Shown piece by piece: positions 18,418-27,972 of a stretch of 64,000 nucleotides of DNA (its first letter is position 1; every line of letters starts with the position of its first letter). The DNA lies in contig NZ_KZ454936.1 of NCBI RefSeq assembly GCF_002797315.1, forward strand, positions 1,931,645-1,995,644, given 5' to 3'. A model generated the notes under the pieces. It saw only the letters and a list, made by a program, of their open reading frames with translations, was not told where the DNA came from and searched no databases. Made by a program: the position numbers and the translations under genes. This stretch comes from Bacillus sp. FJAT-44742. GTDB lineage: Bacteria; Bacillota; Bacilli; Bacillales; Marinococcaceae.

Positions 18418-18855
18418 TCACCGTGCTGCATATTTCTGAATAGAAATTTCATCCATTATTTTCTCTTCTTCTTTTTTCAAGCCATACTCATACTCTCGTT
18501 TTTTTTGCTCACGAATCCTCTCATATTTCTTATACTCTATATAAGCGTACTGCATTTCATTTTTTTTGGAATTCATCAACACTCTGGCATGATCGGCTGA
18601 AACCTTTGCTTTCATGACGTCCTGGTGTAGAAGCATAAGAGAAGATTCTGCCGTTTGAAGTTCATGGATTGGCATGCCATTCTTCATTTTTTCTGCGTAA
18701 AAGGCTTCAGCCTCTTCTTTTCTTTTTAAGAGTTGATATAAATGGGTAGCTTTTTCCTCAAATTTAGTAACAGAACGGCTGTATTCCTCTTCAGCTGACA
18801 CTCGGGCGTTTTCTTTCATTTCAAGTAATTTTTTCAATGAAAATTGAAAGCTCAT
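18418..18855 (-). CDS. fliJ: Flagellar export chaperone FliJ
   Basis: This 145-residue protein is almost entirely helical and charged, starting SFQFSLKKLLEMKE, typical of FliJ. It forms an antiparallel coiled coil that sits in the FliI hexamer, contacts FlhA and recycles chaperones. It overlaps the fliI stop by 4 bases. Confidence 0.92.
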   Translation of the reverse strand: MSFQFSLKKLLEMKENARVSAEEEYSRSVTKFEEKATHLYQLLKRKEEAEAFYAEKMKNGMPIHELQTAESSLMLLHQDVMKAKVSADHARVLMNSKKNEMQYAYIEYKKYERIREQKKREYEYGLKKEEEKIMDEISIQKYAAR

Positions 18856-20171
18856 ACCTGAACTCCCCCTTCAAATCGCTTTTGTAGAGCCTTAATGATT
18901 TCTTCATATGTATATTTTTCATCTGTTCTTTGTTGAAGAAAGGTCAATATATCCGGGTAAGCATCGATCGCTTCATCTATGTGAGATGAAGAGCCTTTTT
19001 TATAGGCGCCTATATTGATGAGGTCTTCGGAATCGTAATACGTTGACAATAAATACCGCAGGTTTTCAGCTGACTCCTGGTGCGTTGAATGAGTGATATC
19101 TCCCATCACCCGGCTTATGCTTTTTAAAACGTGGATGGCTGGATAATGGCCTTTATTCGCTAACTCCCTGTCAAGCACCATATGTCCGTCTAAAATCCCT
19201 CTCACAGCATCTGCAATCGGTTCATTCATATCGTCTCCATCTACTAAGACCGTATAAAAAGCAGTGATTGACCCTCTCTCATCTGTTCCAGCTCTCTCTA
19301 AAAGTCTCGGAAGCATAGCAAAAACCGATGGAGTATATCCTTTGGTCGTAGGTGGCTCACCAATCGCCAAACCAACTTCTCTTTGAGCCATTGCAAAACG
19401 GGTGACAGAGTCCATAAGTAAATTGACATGAAGGCCTTGGCTCCGAAAATATTCCGCAATCGCTGTCGCGGTCATTGCTCCTTTAATCCTCATTAAAGCA
19501 GGCTGATCGGAGGTGGCAGCTACAATCACAGACTTTTTTAACCCTTCTTCTCCCAAATCGCGTTCAATAAAATCCTTTACTTCCCTTCCTCTTTCGCCAA
19601 TTAAAGCAATTACATTCACATCAGCTTCAGAGTTTTTTGTAATCATAGCCAGCAATGTGCTTTTGCCGACTCCACTCCCTGCAAATATCCCGACACGCTG
19701 GCCCTTTCCTATAGTAAGAAGACCATCTATCGCTTTTACTCCTAGAGATAAAGGCTCTGTTATCCTTGGCCTTTGCATAGGGTTTGGCGGATCTTGTTCC
19801 GTAGGGACCGAGGAAAGCCCTTTAGGCAATTCTCTTCCACTTAGTAACTGTCCGCAGCCATCAAGCACTTCCCCTATCAGACTCCGGCCGGCTTTTATTT
19901 CCAAGGGCTTGCGGGTTGATTCTACCAGGCATCCGGGAGAAATGTTTTTCGTAGTTGTCAGAGGCATTAAGAGTACGCTTTTTTCTTTAAATCCAACAAC
20001 TTCAGCCAGAACTGGTTCTTTGGCCTTTGAGACATGGATTTTGCATAAATCTCCTACTGAGGTATGAGGTCCTCTTGATTCAATAGTTAGCCCTACCACT
20101 CTTGTCACTTTTCCAAGTTTTTTATAAGGGCTTAATTCTTTAATTTCCTCAATGAGTTCGGCTGCTTTCAT
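18852..20171 (-). CDS. fliI: Flagellum-specific ATPase FliI
   Basis: The 439-residue protein is homologous to F1-ATPase beta. Its Walker A motif AGSGVGKST is at 164-172, Walker B is in LLMDSVTRFA, and an IGEPPTTKGY loop follows. FliI forms a hexamer at the export gate with FliH and FliJ and helps deliver substrates. The start lies within the fliH 3' end, a 23-base overlap. Confidence 0.97.
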   Translation of the reverse strand: MKAAELIEEIKELSPYKKLGKVTRVVGLTIESRGPHTSVGDLCKIHVSKAKEPVLAEVVGFKEKSVLLMPLTTTKNISPGCLVESTRKPLEIKAGRSLIGEVLDGCGQLLSGRELPKGLSSVPTEQDPPNPMQRPRITEPLSLGVKAIDGLLTIGKGQRVGIFAGSGVGKSTLLAMITKNSEADVNVIALIGERGREVKDFIERDLGEEGLKKSVIVAATSDQPALMRIKGAMTATAIAEYFRSQGLHVNLLMDSVTRFAMAQREVGLAIGEPPTTKGYTPSVFAMLPRLLERAGTDERGSITAFYTVLVDGDDMNEPIADAVRGILDGHMVLDRELANKGHYPAIHVLKSISRVMGDITHSTHQESAENLRYLLSTYYDSEDLINIGAYKKGSSSHIDEAIDAYPDILTFLQQRTDEKYTYEEIIKALQKRFEGGVQV

Positions 20172-20988
20172 GAGCCTCCTCCTTCAGCACTTCCACCAGC
20201 TGCTCTTTTAGTTCCTTTAACTGACTATCCAATGAGGCATCCAGCCTTCCATAAGAGGTTTCAATCACACATCCTCCGGAATCTAACTGACTGTCAGGGT
20301 ATATTCTGAGCATTTGTGAATAGCTGAGAAGCTCTTTGATTTCCTCAGTCTGCTGTTGTATTTGATCAAATCTGGATGGGGGAACAAATATGGTAACTTC
20401 TTCTTGCTCTTTCACTTCCAGGACAGCTTTCTTTACAATATCTGTCCACCTTTCAGGCTCCTCTTCGAGTGCCTGGTACAAGATGCGGTCTGCTACTGCA
20501 AGAGCGATATTTAAAATAACAGGCTCAGCCTCTTCAAGGTAACGGGTATATTCTTGCTTTGCCTGTTGAATTAAATGTTTAGCATCATCGACCGCAGTTA
20601 CATACTCTTCCTTGCCTTCCTGTTTTCCAGCTTCATACCCTTCTAGAAAACCTTTCTCCCTTGCTTCTTCATACGCAAGCTGAATACGCTGCTTAGAACT
20701 TTCTTCTTCCTGGCTTACTGCCATTTGTATTCTGTCAGCTTCATCGTGAGCCTGTCTTATCATTCGTTCTTTCTCTTTTAAAGCTTCACTGATTATCTTT
20801 TCTTTTTCTTTCGCTGCTGTCGCTATCTCATCTTCTGGAGAATATTCTGATTGTGCAGGCCGAAATTCTTCCTTCCTCCCCCCTTGAGAAGTAGAAAGCT
20901 GCTTAATCAATATTTGCCTTGGCAAAGCTGTATGACTGGCATGAGGAAAATCTGCTTTCCCTTTGATCACCCTAAACGACAATGTCAT
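20149..20988 (-). CDS. fliH: Flagellar assembly protein FliH
   Basis: The protein has about 279 residues: a basic N-terminus, a long Glu/Lys/Ala-rich coiled coil (about 60-145) and a C-terminal FliH/V-ATPase E-subunit-like domain. FliH binds FliI and links it to FliN/FliY at the C ring. The ATG at 20988 follows GGGGGTGG and was preferred to an upstream start. The start overlaps the fliG end by 17 bases. Confidence 0.92.
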   Translation of the reverse strand: MTLSFRVIKGKADFPHASHTALPRQILIKQLSTSQGGRKEEFRPAQSEYSPEDEIATAAKEKEKIISEALKEKERMIRQAHDEADRIQMAVSQEEESSKQRIQLAYEEAREKGFLEGYEAGKQEGKEEYVTAVDDAKHLIQQAKQEYTRYLEEAEPVILNIALAVADRILYQALEEEPERWTDIVKKAVLEVKEQEEVTIFVPPSRFDQIQQQTEEIKELLSYSQMLRIYPDSQLDSGGCVIETSYGRLDASLDSQLKELKEQLVEVLKEEAHESSRTH

Positions 20989-21985
20989 CTCCACCCCCTC
21001 GCGCAATGACAATCTCGCCGGCTTCTTCTAAGGTCCTTACTGAACCTACAATTCTACTTTGAGCTTCTTCAACGTCACGAAGTCTCACAGGTCCCATAAA
21101 CTCCATTTCTTCTTTAAATGTTTCAGACATTCGTTGCGACATATTATTAAAGATAATGTCCTTCACTTCATCACTTGCCACCTTAAGAGCGAGTTGAAGA
21201 TCATCATTTTCCACTTCCCTGATCACCCTCTGAATTGAGCGGTTATCGAGTGTAACAATATCTTCAAATACAAACATTCTTTTCTTGATCTCGTCTGCTA
21301 ACTCCGGATCTTGAATTTCCAGGGATTCCAGTATGGTGCGTTCTGTGCTCCGGTCTACGCTATTTAACACTTCCACAACAGATTCCACCCCTCCAGCTTC
21401 CGTATAATCCTGCACCACTGTTGCAGAGAGTTTCTTTTCAAGTATGGATTCCACTTCATTCACAATTTCCGGTGAAGTGCTATCCATCAGAGCAATTCTT
21501 TTTGCAACATCAGCTTGAAGCTCCTCGGGAAGCTCCGATAAGATCTGGCCGGCTTGAACAGATTCTAAGTAAGAAAGAATTAAAGCAATGGTCTGTGGGT
21601 GTTCGTTCTGAATAAAATTTAAAATCTGAGACGGGTCAGCCTTGCGGGCAAAATCAAATGGCCTGACTTGCAGGGTGGAGGTAAGACGCTCAATAACCTC
21701 CATCGCCTCATTTTCTCCAAGAGCTTTCTCCAATACGCTTTTCGCGTAACCAATGCCTCCTTGGGAAATATAATCCTGCGCCATCACAATTTGATGAAAT
21801 TCCTCAAGGACAGTGGCCTTTATTTCACTTTCCACTTTTCGCACGTTTGCTATTTCTAACGTTACCTTTTCAATCTCTTCTTCTGTTAATTGCTTATACA
21901 CCTGAGCCGACACATCAGGACCCAATGAAATGAGAAGGATAGCAGCTTTTTGTTTTCCCGTTAACCCGCTTTTTTTCTTAATCAT
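20972..21985 (-). CDS. fliG: Flagellar motor switch protein FliG
   Basis: The 337-residue protein has the three armadillo-like FliG domains. FliG-N binds FliF, the middle domain has the EHPQTIALILSYL motif that binds FliM, and FliG-C carries the charged torque helix (DRSIQRVIREVENDDL) that meets the MotA stator. It lies between fliF and fliH. Confidence 0.98.
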   Translation of the reverse strand: MIKKKSGLTGKQKAAILLISLGPDVSAQVYKQLTEEEIEKVTLEIANVRKVESEIKATVLEEFHQIVMAQDYISQGGIGYAKSVLEKALGENEAMEVIERLTSTLQVRPFDFARKADPSQILNFIQNEHPQTIALILSYLESVQAGQILSELPEELQADVAKRIALMDSTSPEIVNEVESILEKKLSATVVQDYTEAGGVESVVEVLNSVDRSTERTILESLEIQDPELADEIKKRMFVFEDIVTLDNRSIQRVIREVENDDLQLALKVASDEVKDIIFNNMSQRMSETFKEEMEFMGPVRLRDVEEAQSRIVGSVRTLEEAGEIVIARGGGDDIVV

Positions 21986-21996
21986 TTTCCACCCTC

Positions 21997-23580
21997 CTAA
22001 TCATCTGAAAGCCAAGTGCGCAGTAATTTAGAAAATTCTTCCGGCCGCTCTTTAGCCATTCTTTCAAGCTGCTTTCTTTTTGCCTCTTCTTCTGTTTCTT
22101 CCGGCTCTGGCAAGTTTTCATATTCACTGGAAATTGTAGTTTCCATCAATTCTTCTTCCTCAATTACTTGTCTTCTGGATCGGAGGAGAAGAATTATAAG
22201 TAAAATGATGACTGCTACTAACACGCCGCCTGTAATATAAAGCCACACAGAAATACCTGCACCTTGCTCAGGCTCCATTTCAACTTTTCCAATAAATGGC
22301 TGAGAGGAAACAAAGATCTTATCCTCAATATCAGCTTCCGTAAGATCAGCTGTATATTCCTGGTCTATGCTTGTTCTCACAATGGTTCCCAATATTTCTT
22401 GTATGTCGTTAATACGATCTGCCGGAAGAGTAGCCGGATCTTCAGGGTCGGGAGGCTCAACCATAACCTGGACACCGATATCCCTGATTTTATAAGGGCT
22501 TTCTACTATTTCCCGATGGATACGGTTCACTTCATTATTGATTCGATCTTCTATTCTTTCGTATTCCCCCTCCCCTGCTCCAGCTCCTGCGGGAAAAGCA
22601 GGGATATCCTCTTCATCTGCACCAACAACACCGCCATCTGGTGCACCGTTTCCTTCATAAGTTTCTGTTATCCTTTCTACACTTACTGCAATGCCTTCCA
22701 TATTTTCTTCATCAACTGGCTCAACAAGAGACTCTTCTCGATTCTCTTGAGTAAAGTCTATATCCGTTGTCACAGAAACGAGAACTTTATCCTGGCCCAT
22801 CATGGTACCGAGCATTTGCTGCAGCTCTCTTTGAATATCTTGTTCAACTTCACGCTGAATGGAACGCTGCTGGTCAAATGCAGATAAAGTACTGTCTGTT
22901 TGATGGTCTTCATAATAATAATGTTCAAACATCTGGTTCATGATGACGATATTATCCACAGGAAGGCTTGGGACACTTTTTGAAACCAGGTGGTACAATG
23001 ACCGAACTTGCTGCTGGTCGGGCTGATATCCCCCAGCAGTATGAAGAACGATCGAAGCCGAGGCTTCCCCAGGCTGATCCGATACCCATGTCGATTCTTC
23101 AGGAAGAGTGATCATTACATTCGCCTGATTCACCCCGTCAATTCCCCGAATTAAATTTGCCAGTTCTGTCTGCATGGCCGCTCTTTCCATCACTGAAAAT
23201 TCGCTGTCTGTCATTCCAAAACCCATTCGGTCCTCGACAAATGAGTAATCGATGGAGCCGCTTTGAGGGATTCCTTCAGCTGCCAGTTCCACTTTCAGAG
23301 TATCGACTAACGCCTCTGGCACTTTTATCGTTGTCCCGTCATCTGACACTTGAGAAGAAATGCCTCGTGCATCGAGAGTTTCTTTAATCTGCCCTGTTTC
23401 CTGTACTGTTAAGTTTGAGTAAAGCGGCGTGTATGTAGACCGGGTGCTAAAGAGAATGGCCAGAACCATCAGGATAATTAAAAAAGAGAGAATCCCAATG
23501 AAAGCTAATTTTTGTTGTTTAGTTCTTTGCTGCCAATATTCAATTGTTTTATTTTTGTAAGTAAGAAATTTCTCGTTCAT
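21997..23580 (-). CDS. fliF: Flagellar MS-ring protein FliF
   Basis: This 527-residue protein has two membrane helices (about 25-46 and 435-458) flanking periplasmic ring-building domains, with the conserved YTPLYSNL and NQANVMITLPEES stretches. The acidic cytoplasmic C-terminus binds FliG. An acidic insertion near residues 305-345 is Gly/Asp/Glu-rich. FliF forms the base on which the whole motor is built. Confidence 0.97.
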   Translation of the reverse strand: MNEKFLTYKNKTIEYWQQRTKQQKLAFIGILSFLIILMVLAILFSTRSTYTPLYSNLTVQETGQIKETLDARGISSQVSDDGTTIKVPEALVDTLKVELAAEGIPQSGSIDYSFVEDRMGFGMTDSEFSVMERAAMQTELANLIRGIDGVNQANVMITLPEESTWVSDQPGEASASIVLHTAGGYQPDQQQVRSLYHLVSKSVPSLPVDNIVIMNQMFEHYYYEDHQTDSTLSAFDQQRSIQREVEQDIQRELQQMLGTMMGQDKVLVSVTTDIDFTQENREESLVEPVDEENMEGIAVSVERITETYEGNGAPDGGVVGADEEDIPAFPAGAGAGEGEYERIEDRINNEVNRIHREIVESPYKIRDIGVQVMVEPPDPEDPATLPADRINDIQEILGTIVRTSIDQEYTADLTEADIEDKIFVSSQPFIGKVEMEPEQGAGISVWLYITGGVLVAVIILLIILLLRSRRQVIEEEELMETTISSEYENLPEPEETEEEAKRKQLERMAKERPEEFSKLLRTWLSDD

Positions 23581-23621
23581 GCCGCCTCCAGCTCCCGCAC
23601 CTTCAATAAATAATTATTCTA

Positions 23622-23915
23622 TTACACTTGCATTCTCATGACTTCCTGATAGGCTTCAATTACTTTGTTTCTAACCTCCACAGTGGCCTGTAAGGAAATG
23701 CTTGATTTCTGAGCAGCTATCATCACGTCATGTAAGTCTTCTGCTTTTCCTGCAGCCAGCTTTTCAGTCATTTTGTCAGATTCTTTCATCGTCTCATTGA
23801 CCTGGCTTAATGCATGGTTAAAGGATTCCTTAAATGACTGATGAGCTTCAGCGGGCGTTTTTTTCGTTTGCATGTTATCAAGAGTCCTGCTGTCACCGAT
23901 TGAATACAATTCCAT
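23622..23915 (-). CDS. fliE: Flagellar hook-basal body protein FliE
   Basis: This small protein of about 97 residues has the FliE pattern (SFKESFNHALSQVNETM, DVMIAAQKSSISLQ, KVIEAYQEVMRMQV). FliE joins the MS ring to the rod. The ATG at 23915 has AGGAGG 7 bases upstream; the ATG two codons earlier overlaps that site. Confidence 0.95.
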   Translation of the reverse strand: MELYSIGDSRTLDNMQTKKTPAEAHQSFKESFNHALSQVNETMKESDKMTEKLAAGKAEDLHDVMIAAQKSSISLQATVEVRNKVIEAYQEVMRMQV

Positions 23916-23933
23916 CTCCATTCCTCCTTGTTA

Positions 23934-24389
23934 TTAGCCTCTTCCTATTTCAAGAGCTTTAAGCATCATATTTTTTGAACTATTCATTACTGTGACATTT
24001 GCTTCATAGGAGCGAGTAGCTCCCATTATATTTACCATCTCTTTTAACGGGTCCACATTTGGCATGGCTACGTATCCTTCTTCGTCAGCATCCGGGTGTT
24101 CCGGTTGATACACCTGTCGAAAAGGAGATTCATCTTCCACAATCTCAGTTACTTTCACCCCACCGCCAGCCCGTTGATTGCTTTTTAGAGCTTGTTGAAA
24201 TTGGGAAGCAAAATTACTGCTATTAGGTGCGAAAGCCACATTTTTTCTGCGGTACGGTTCCCATTCCCCATTTACAAAAGCGCCCCGGGTGGACTCAGCG
24301 TTAGCCATATTTGCAGCAGCCACATCCATCCGCAGGCGCTGGGACGTAAGAGCCGAGGCAGAAGAGTTTATTCCTTGAAACAGTGACAT
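23934..24389 (-). CDS. flgC: Proximal rod protein FlgC
   Basis: The 151-residue protein has the N-terminal rod motif (INSSASALTSQRLRMDVAAANMANAES) and the C-terminal motif (MINIMGATRSYEANVTVMNSS-like). FlgC forms the rod with FlgB. It follows flgB by one base. Confidence 0.95.
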   Translation of the reverse strand: MSLFQGINSSASALTSQRLRMDVAAANMANAESTRGAFVNGEWEPYRRKNVAFAPNSSNFASQFQQALKSNQRAGGGVKVTEIVEDESPFRQVYQPEHPDADEEGYVAMPNVDPLKEMVNIMGATRSYEANVTVMNSSKNMMLKALEIGRG

Positions 24390-24390
24390 G

Positions 24391-24789
24391 TTATCGCCCT
24401 CCTCGTATAGCAGTTTGAAGACTATTAAATTTTCCGTTCATTCGTTCTATTAACCCGTTATAATAAATCTGATTTTTGGATAATTCAGCCATCTCATAAT
24501 CTATATCCACGTTATTAAGGTTATGATTGAACGCACTATGCTGGTTCACGGTCGTATAGACCCCTTTTTGAGACCCTCCAAAATCAAGGTGGCGATCATC
24601 TGTTTTATGAGATTGCAAATTCAGGTTTTGAAGTGATTCATTAAGGGTATGTTTAAAATGTGTCTTTTTTGCTTTGTAATGAGGAGTGTCAATATTAGCT
24701 ATATTGTCAGCAATGTTCTTTTGCTGCTTTGATGCTCCATGAAGCCCTTGTCCTAAAAGCTGAAAGGTGGAGTTATTAAAAATATTCAT
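24391..24789 (-). CDS. flgB: Proximal rod protein FlgB, first gene of the fla/che operon
   Basis: The 132-residue protein has the rod motif (GLHGASKQQKNIADNIANIDT) at its N-terminus and the C-terminal NVDIDYEMAELSKNQIYYN stretch. A TTTGGAGGGG ribosome site precedes the ATG. It begins the long unidirectional flagellar operon, about 100 bases below a candidate sigma-A promoter. Confidence 0.95.
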   Translation of the reverse strand: MNIFNNSTFQLLGQGLHGASKQQKNIADNIANIDTPHYKAKKTHFKHTLNESLQNLNLQSHKTDDRHLDFGGSQKGVYTTVNQHSAFNHNLNNVDIDYEMAELSKNQIYYNGLIERMNGKFNSLQTAIRGGR

Positions 24790-25105
24790 TACTTCCCCTC
24801 CAAATTATGTATGACATTTTTCCTACCGAACAGGATATTTGGCGTTTTTTGTAAAAATAACAGGCAAAACGCAGGACCATAGGCTAAATTGTATTAAAAT
24901 ATGTGAGGGATGTCTAACTTTCTTCTTAATATTTTCTATATCACTAGCAAAGACCCAACCGCATTGATCTATAAGAATCAGTACCTTTGAACTAATAATG
25001 TTCCATATTTTTGGTTACAATCTGTTTTTTTCTTAATAGAAGAGGAGCAATGTCCTTCTTTTTGCACAAATGGTCTTATGAAGGTATGAAATCGCTTTCT
25101 TTATG
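24790..25105. other. Intergenic region between codY terminator and flgB
   Basis: About 316 bases with no credible gene. It holds the flgB ribosome site, the candidate fla/che promoter at 24888-24916 and AT-rich DNA. It is the natural place for operators of motility regulators, but I could not identify one by eye. Confidence 0.7.
24888..24916 (-). promoter_or_regulatory. Candidate sigma-A promoter of the fla/che operon
   Basis: On the minus strand a -35 TAGACA (24911-24916) and a -10 TACAAT (24888-24893) are separated by 17 bases, each 5 of 6 to consensus. The start point would be about 90 bases upstream of flgB. B. subtilis also has a sigma-A promoter at this place, with a minor sigma-D one. 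I found no convincing sigma-D match here. Confidence 0.55.
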
Positions 25106-25150
25106 ATCTAAAAAAACCAGGGAGCACAATGCTCCCTGGTTTTTTTAGAT
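25106..25150 (-). terminator. Strong terminator after codY
   Basis: A perfect 20-base inverted repeat (25106-25125 and 25131-25150) with a 5-base loop, a GC-rich core and runs of seven A and seven T inside the arms. It lies just after the codY stop and should work in both directions. It isolates codY from the fla/che operon. Confidence 0.93.
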
Positions 25151-25159
25151 TCTATTTAA

Positions 25160-25939
25160 TCAGCTTGTTTTTAACTTCTCCAACTCCACTAAAAATTTAT
25201 CGTTTAAGATCTTTATATACGTTCCTTTCATCCCTAGTGAGCGGGACTCAATAACTCCTGCACTTTCCAGCTTACGTAGTGCATTAACAATTACCGAGCG
25301 GGTAATCCCTACACGGTCTGCGATTTTACTCGCTACAAGAAGTCCTTCTTTTCCATCGAGCTCTTCAAAAATATGTTCAACAGCTTCCAGTTCACTATAA
25401 GACAAAGAACTGATAGCCATTTGTACGACAGCCTTGCTTCGTGCTTCCTCTTCAATCTCCTGTGTTTTTTCATGGAGGATTTCCATACCAACTACAGTCG
25501 CACCGTACTCGGCAAGAATGAGATCGTCATCGTCAAATGAATCATTAAGACGGGCAAGCACTAACGTTCCTAACCGCTGTCCTCCCCCAATGATCGGCAC
25601 GATGGTGGTTAAACCTGAGCTGAATAGGTCACGGTTCTCAATAGGGAATGCTGTATAATCACTATTTACATCCAGGTTGGGAGATGTTTCCTCAATCTTA
25701 AAAAGTCCGGTTGTGTACTCTTCTGGAAACTTCCGTTCTTCAAGCATCTGTTGCATGCGATCGTTCTCTATTTCCTGCTTCAACGAATAACCCAATAACT
25801 TTCCTCGACGGCTGACTACAAAGATATTGGCATCAATGACCTCACTCATTGTTTCAGCCATATCTTTAAAATTCACATGGTCTCCAGCTGTTTTTTGCAG
25901 CATATCATTAATCTTTCTTGATCTATTTAATAGATCCAT
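25160..25939 (-). CDS. codY: Global transcriptional regulator CodY
   Basis: The 259-residue length is exact for CodY. The N-terminal GAF domain binds branched-chain amino acids. The C-terminal winged helix ([22 protein letters not shown]) is the conserved DNA-reading motif. CodY, with GTP and isoleucine, represses many stationary-phase genes, and in B. subtilis motility genes as well. It ends the xerC-hslV-hslU-codY operon; AGGAGG precedes the ATG. Confidence 0.98.
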   Translation of the reverse strand: MDLLNRSRKINDMLQKTAGDHVNFKDMAETMSEVIDANIFVVSRRGKLLGYSLKQEIENDRMQQMLEERKFPEEYTTGLFKIEETSPNLDVNSDYTAFPIENRDLFSSGLTTIVPIIGGGQRLGTLVLARLNDSFDDDDLILAEYGATVVGMEILHEKTQEIEEEARSKAVVQMAISSLSYSELEAVEHIFEELDGKEGLLVASKIADRVGITRSVIVNALRKLESAGVIESRSLGMKGTYIKILNDKFLVELEKLKTS

Positions 25940-25959
25940 ACCATTTTCCTCCTGACATC

Positions 25960-27354
25960 CTATAAAATATATTGACTCATATCTCGATCTTTTGTGATGG
26001 AAGACAGCTTTTCCTCTACATACTCTGGTGTGATAGTGATTTTTTCTAAGGCGATATCAGGGGCTTCAAATGATAAATCCTCCAGCAAACGTTCCAGCAG
26101 CGTATGGAGCCGACGCGCCCCGATATTCTCCGTGTTTTGATTCACACTTTGTGCCATTTCAGCGATTTTACGTACAGCATCGTCAGAAAATTCCACATTT
26201 ATACCTTCTGTTCCTAATAAAGCTTGATATTGTTTCAAAAGGGCATTTGTCGGTTCTGTTAGAATGCGCACAAAATCTTCTATTGTTAAGCTGGACAGCT
26301 CTACCCTTATTGGAAACCTCCCCTGCAGCTCAGGGATTAAATCAGAAGGCTTTGCAATATGAAAAGCGCCAGCTGCCACAAATAACATATGGTCTGTTTT
26401 TACCGGACCAAATTTTGTGCTTACCGTAGAACCTTCCACAACAGGAAGAATGTCTCTTTGCACCCCTTCTCGGGACACATCCGCATTTCCTCCTTGCTGC
26501 TTCGCTGCCACTTTATCAATTTCATCTATGAAAATGATACCCAGCTGTTCAGCCTTTGAAACAGCCTCTTGGGAAACCTCATCCATATCAATGAGCTTTT
26601 GAGCTTCGTCTTCAATGAGAAGCTTCCTGGCTTCCCTTACTGCAAGCCGGCGTTTTTTCTTTTTCTTTGGCATCATATTTCCAAGCATTTCTTGCATATT
26701 CATGCCCATCTGCTCCATGCCAGCGCCTTGAAACATATCCATAAAGGATTGTGTCTGCTCCTCTACCTCTACTGTGACAAGGTGATCCTCAAGCTCACCC
26801 ATCGCCAGCTGATGAGCAAGCTGCCTTCTCTTTTGTGAAACAGTTTGGTCTTCCTCTTCTGTTTCTTCTGACTGCTTCTCCTGTTGCTGAAAAATCATTT
26901 CGAAAGGATTGGAAAATTGCTGATTTTGTTTTTTGGCGGCAGGAGCCAAAAGTTTGACAAGCTTTTTGTTGGCCAGCTCTTCAGCCTGTTTTCTTACCTC
27001 CGACATCTTCTCTTCTTTCACAAGACGAGCAGCTGATTCCACCAAGTCCCTTACCATTGATTCGACATCACGTCCTACATAACCAACTTCAGTAAATTTG
27101 GTCGCTTCGACTTTAATGAAAGGAGCTCCTACAAGTTTTGCCAGACGTCTTGCAATTTCTGTCTTTCCTACTCCTGTCGGACCAATCATTAAAATATTCT
27201 TAGGCGTGATATCATCTTTTAGACTCTCTTCTAGCTTACTGCGACGGTACCTGTTTCGTAAAGCAACAGCTACTGAACGTTTTGCGTCTTTTTGACCCAC
27301 AATGTATTGATCAAGCTTTTCAACAATCTGTCTTGGGCTTAATGGGGTTTCCAA
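25960..27354 (-). CDS. hslU: ATP-dependent protease ATPase subunit HslU (ClpY)
   Basis: This 464-residue AAA+ unfoldase has Walker [10 protein letters not shown] at 58-66, Walker [10 protein letters not shown], and a C-terminal tail ending in QYIL that docks into HslV. The variable I domain between them is rich in Gln, Met and Lys. The start is a TTG with AGGGGAG upstream. It forms a two-part protease with HslV encoded just before it. Confidence 0.97.
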   Translation of the reverse strand: METPLSPRQIVEKLDQYIVGQKDAKRSVAVALRNRYRRSKLEESLKDDITPKNILMIGPTGVGKTEIARRLAKLVGAPFIKVEATKFTEVGYVGRDVESMVRDLVESAARLVKEEKMSEVRKQAEELANKKLVKLLAPAAKKQNQQFSNPFEMIFQQQEKQSEETEEEDQTVSQKRRQLAHQLAMGELEDHLVTVEVEEQTQSFMDMFQGAGMEQMGMNMQEMLGNMMPKKKKKRRLAVREARKLLIEDEAQKLIDMDEVSQEAVSKAEQLGIIFIDEIDKVAAKQQGGNADVSREGVQRDILPVVEGSTVSTKFGPVKTDHMLFVAAGAFHIAKPSDLIPELQGRFPIRVELSSLTIEDFVRILTEPTNALLKQYQALLGTEGINVEFSDDAVRKIAEMAQSVNQNTENIGARRLHTLLERLLEDLSFEAPDIALEKITITPEYVEEKLSSITKDRDMSQYIL

Positions 27355-27411
27355 ACGGGTTCTCCCCTTTCATCAAAATTTGTTGAACATAAAGCATCCG
27401 GAGCCAAGGCC

Positions 27412-27954
27412 TTATATTTCCTCAACAACAAGCTGATCATTTGTAAACACGCAGATATCGCCAGCGGTTTTCAGGGATTCTTCAGCCATTTCCTTTGCAC
27501 TCATATGAGTGGCATTTCTTTTTAGTGCTCTTCCAGCTGCTAAAGCAAAATTTCCTCCTGAGCCGATTGCTAATATCCCATCATCTGGCTCAATCACCTC
27601 ACCAGTGCCTGAAACTAAGAGGATGGTCTCTTTATCCATCACAATCAACATGGCCTCCAAACGCCTTAATACCTTATCACTGCGCCATTCCTTAGCTAGC
27701 TCTACAGCAGCTCTTTTTAAATCACCGCTAAACTCCTGAAGCTTCACTTCAAACTTCTCAAACAGAGTGAACGCGTCTGCTACCGAACCGGCAAACCCGG
27801 CAAGTACTTTGCCATTGTAGATTTTTCTTACTTTTTTTGCTGTATGTTTCATCACCACCGACTGTCCAAAGGTTACCTGGCCATCTCCTGCCATCGCCCC
27901 TTTTCCATTATGGTGGACTGCAAATATGGTGGTCGCATGAAAGGATTGTTCCAT
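27412..27954 (-). CDS. hslV: HslV (ClpQ/CodW) protease subunit with an N-terminal extension
   Basis: This 180-residue proteasome-like peptidase has the conserved TTIFAV start of the mature fold, GDGQVTFG and [14 protein letters not shown]. In B. subtilis CodW the second residue is Ser and acts as the N-terminal nucleophile. Here the chain begins MEQSFHATT, so Ser is not second, and Met before Glu is normally not removed. The active form may instead be exposed by cleavage before a Thr at 8 or 9. No alternative start codon is visible. Confidence 0.95.
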   Translation of the reverse strand: MEQSFHATTIFAVHHNGKGAMAGDGQVTFGQSVVMKHTAKKVRKIYNGKVLAGFAGSVADAFTLFEKFEVKLQEFSGDLKRAAVELAKEWRSDKVLRRLEAMLIVMDKETILLVSGTGEVIEPDDGILAIGSGGNFALAAGRALKRNATHMSAKEMAEESLKTAGDICVFTNDQLVVEEI

Positions 27955-27972
27955 GAATGACTCCCCCTTTGT

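Noticed and set aside
22264-22887. A 207-residue open frame on the plus strand opposite fliF.
   Set aside because: It is the antisense shadow of fliF, rich in Cys, Phe and Tyr, with no ribosome site or family likeness.
24930-24945. A possible CodY box (ATATTTTCTATAT) upstream of flgB.
   Set aside because: Only about 8 of 15 positions match the CodY consensus, which is expected by chance in AT-rich DNA.
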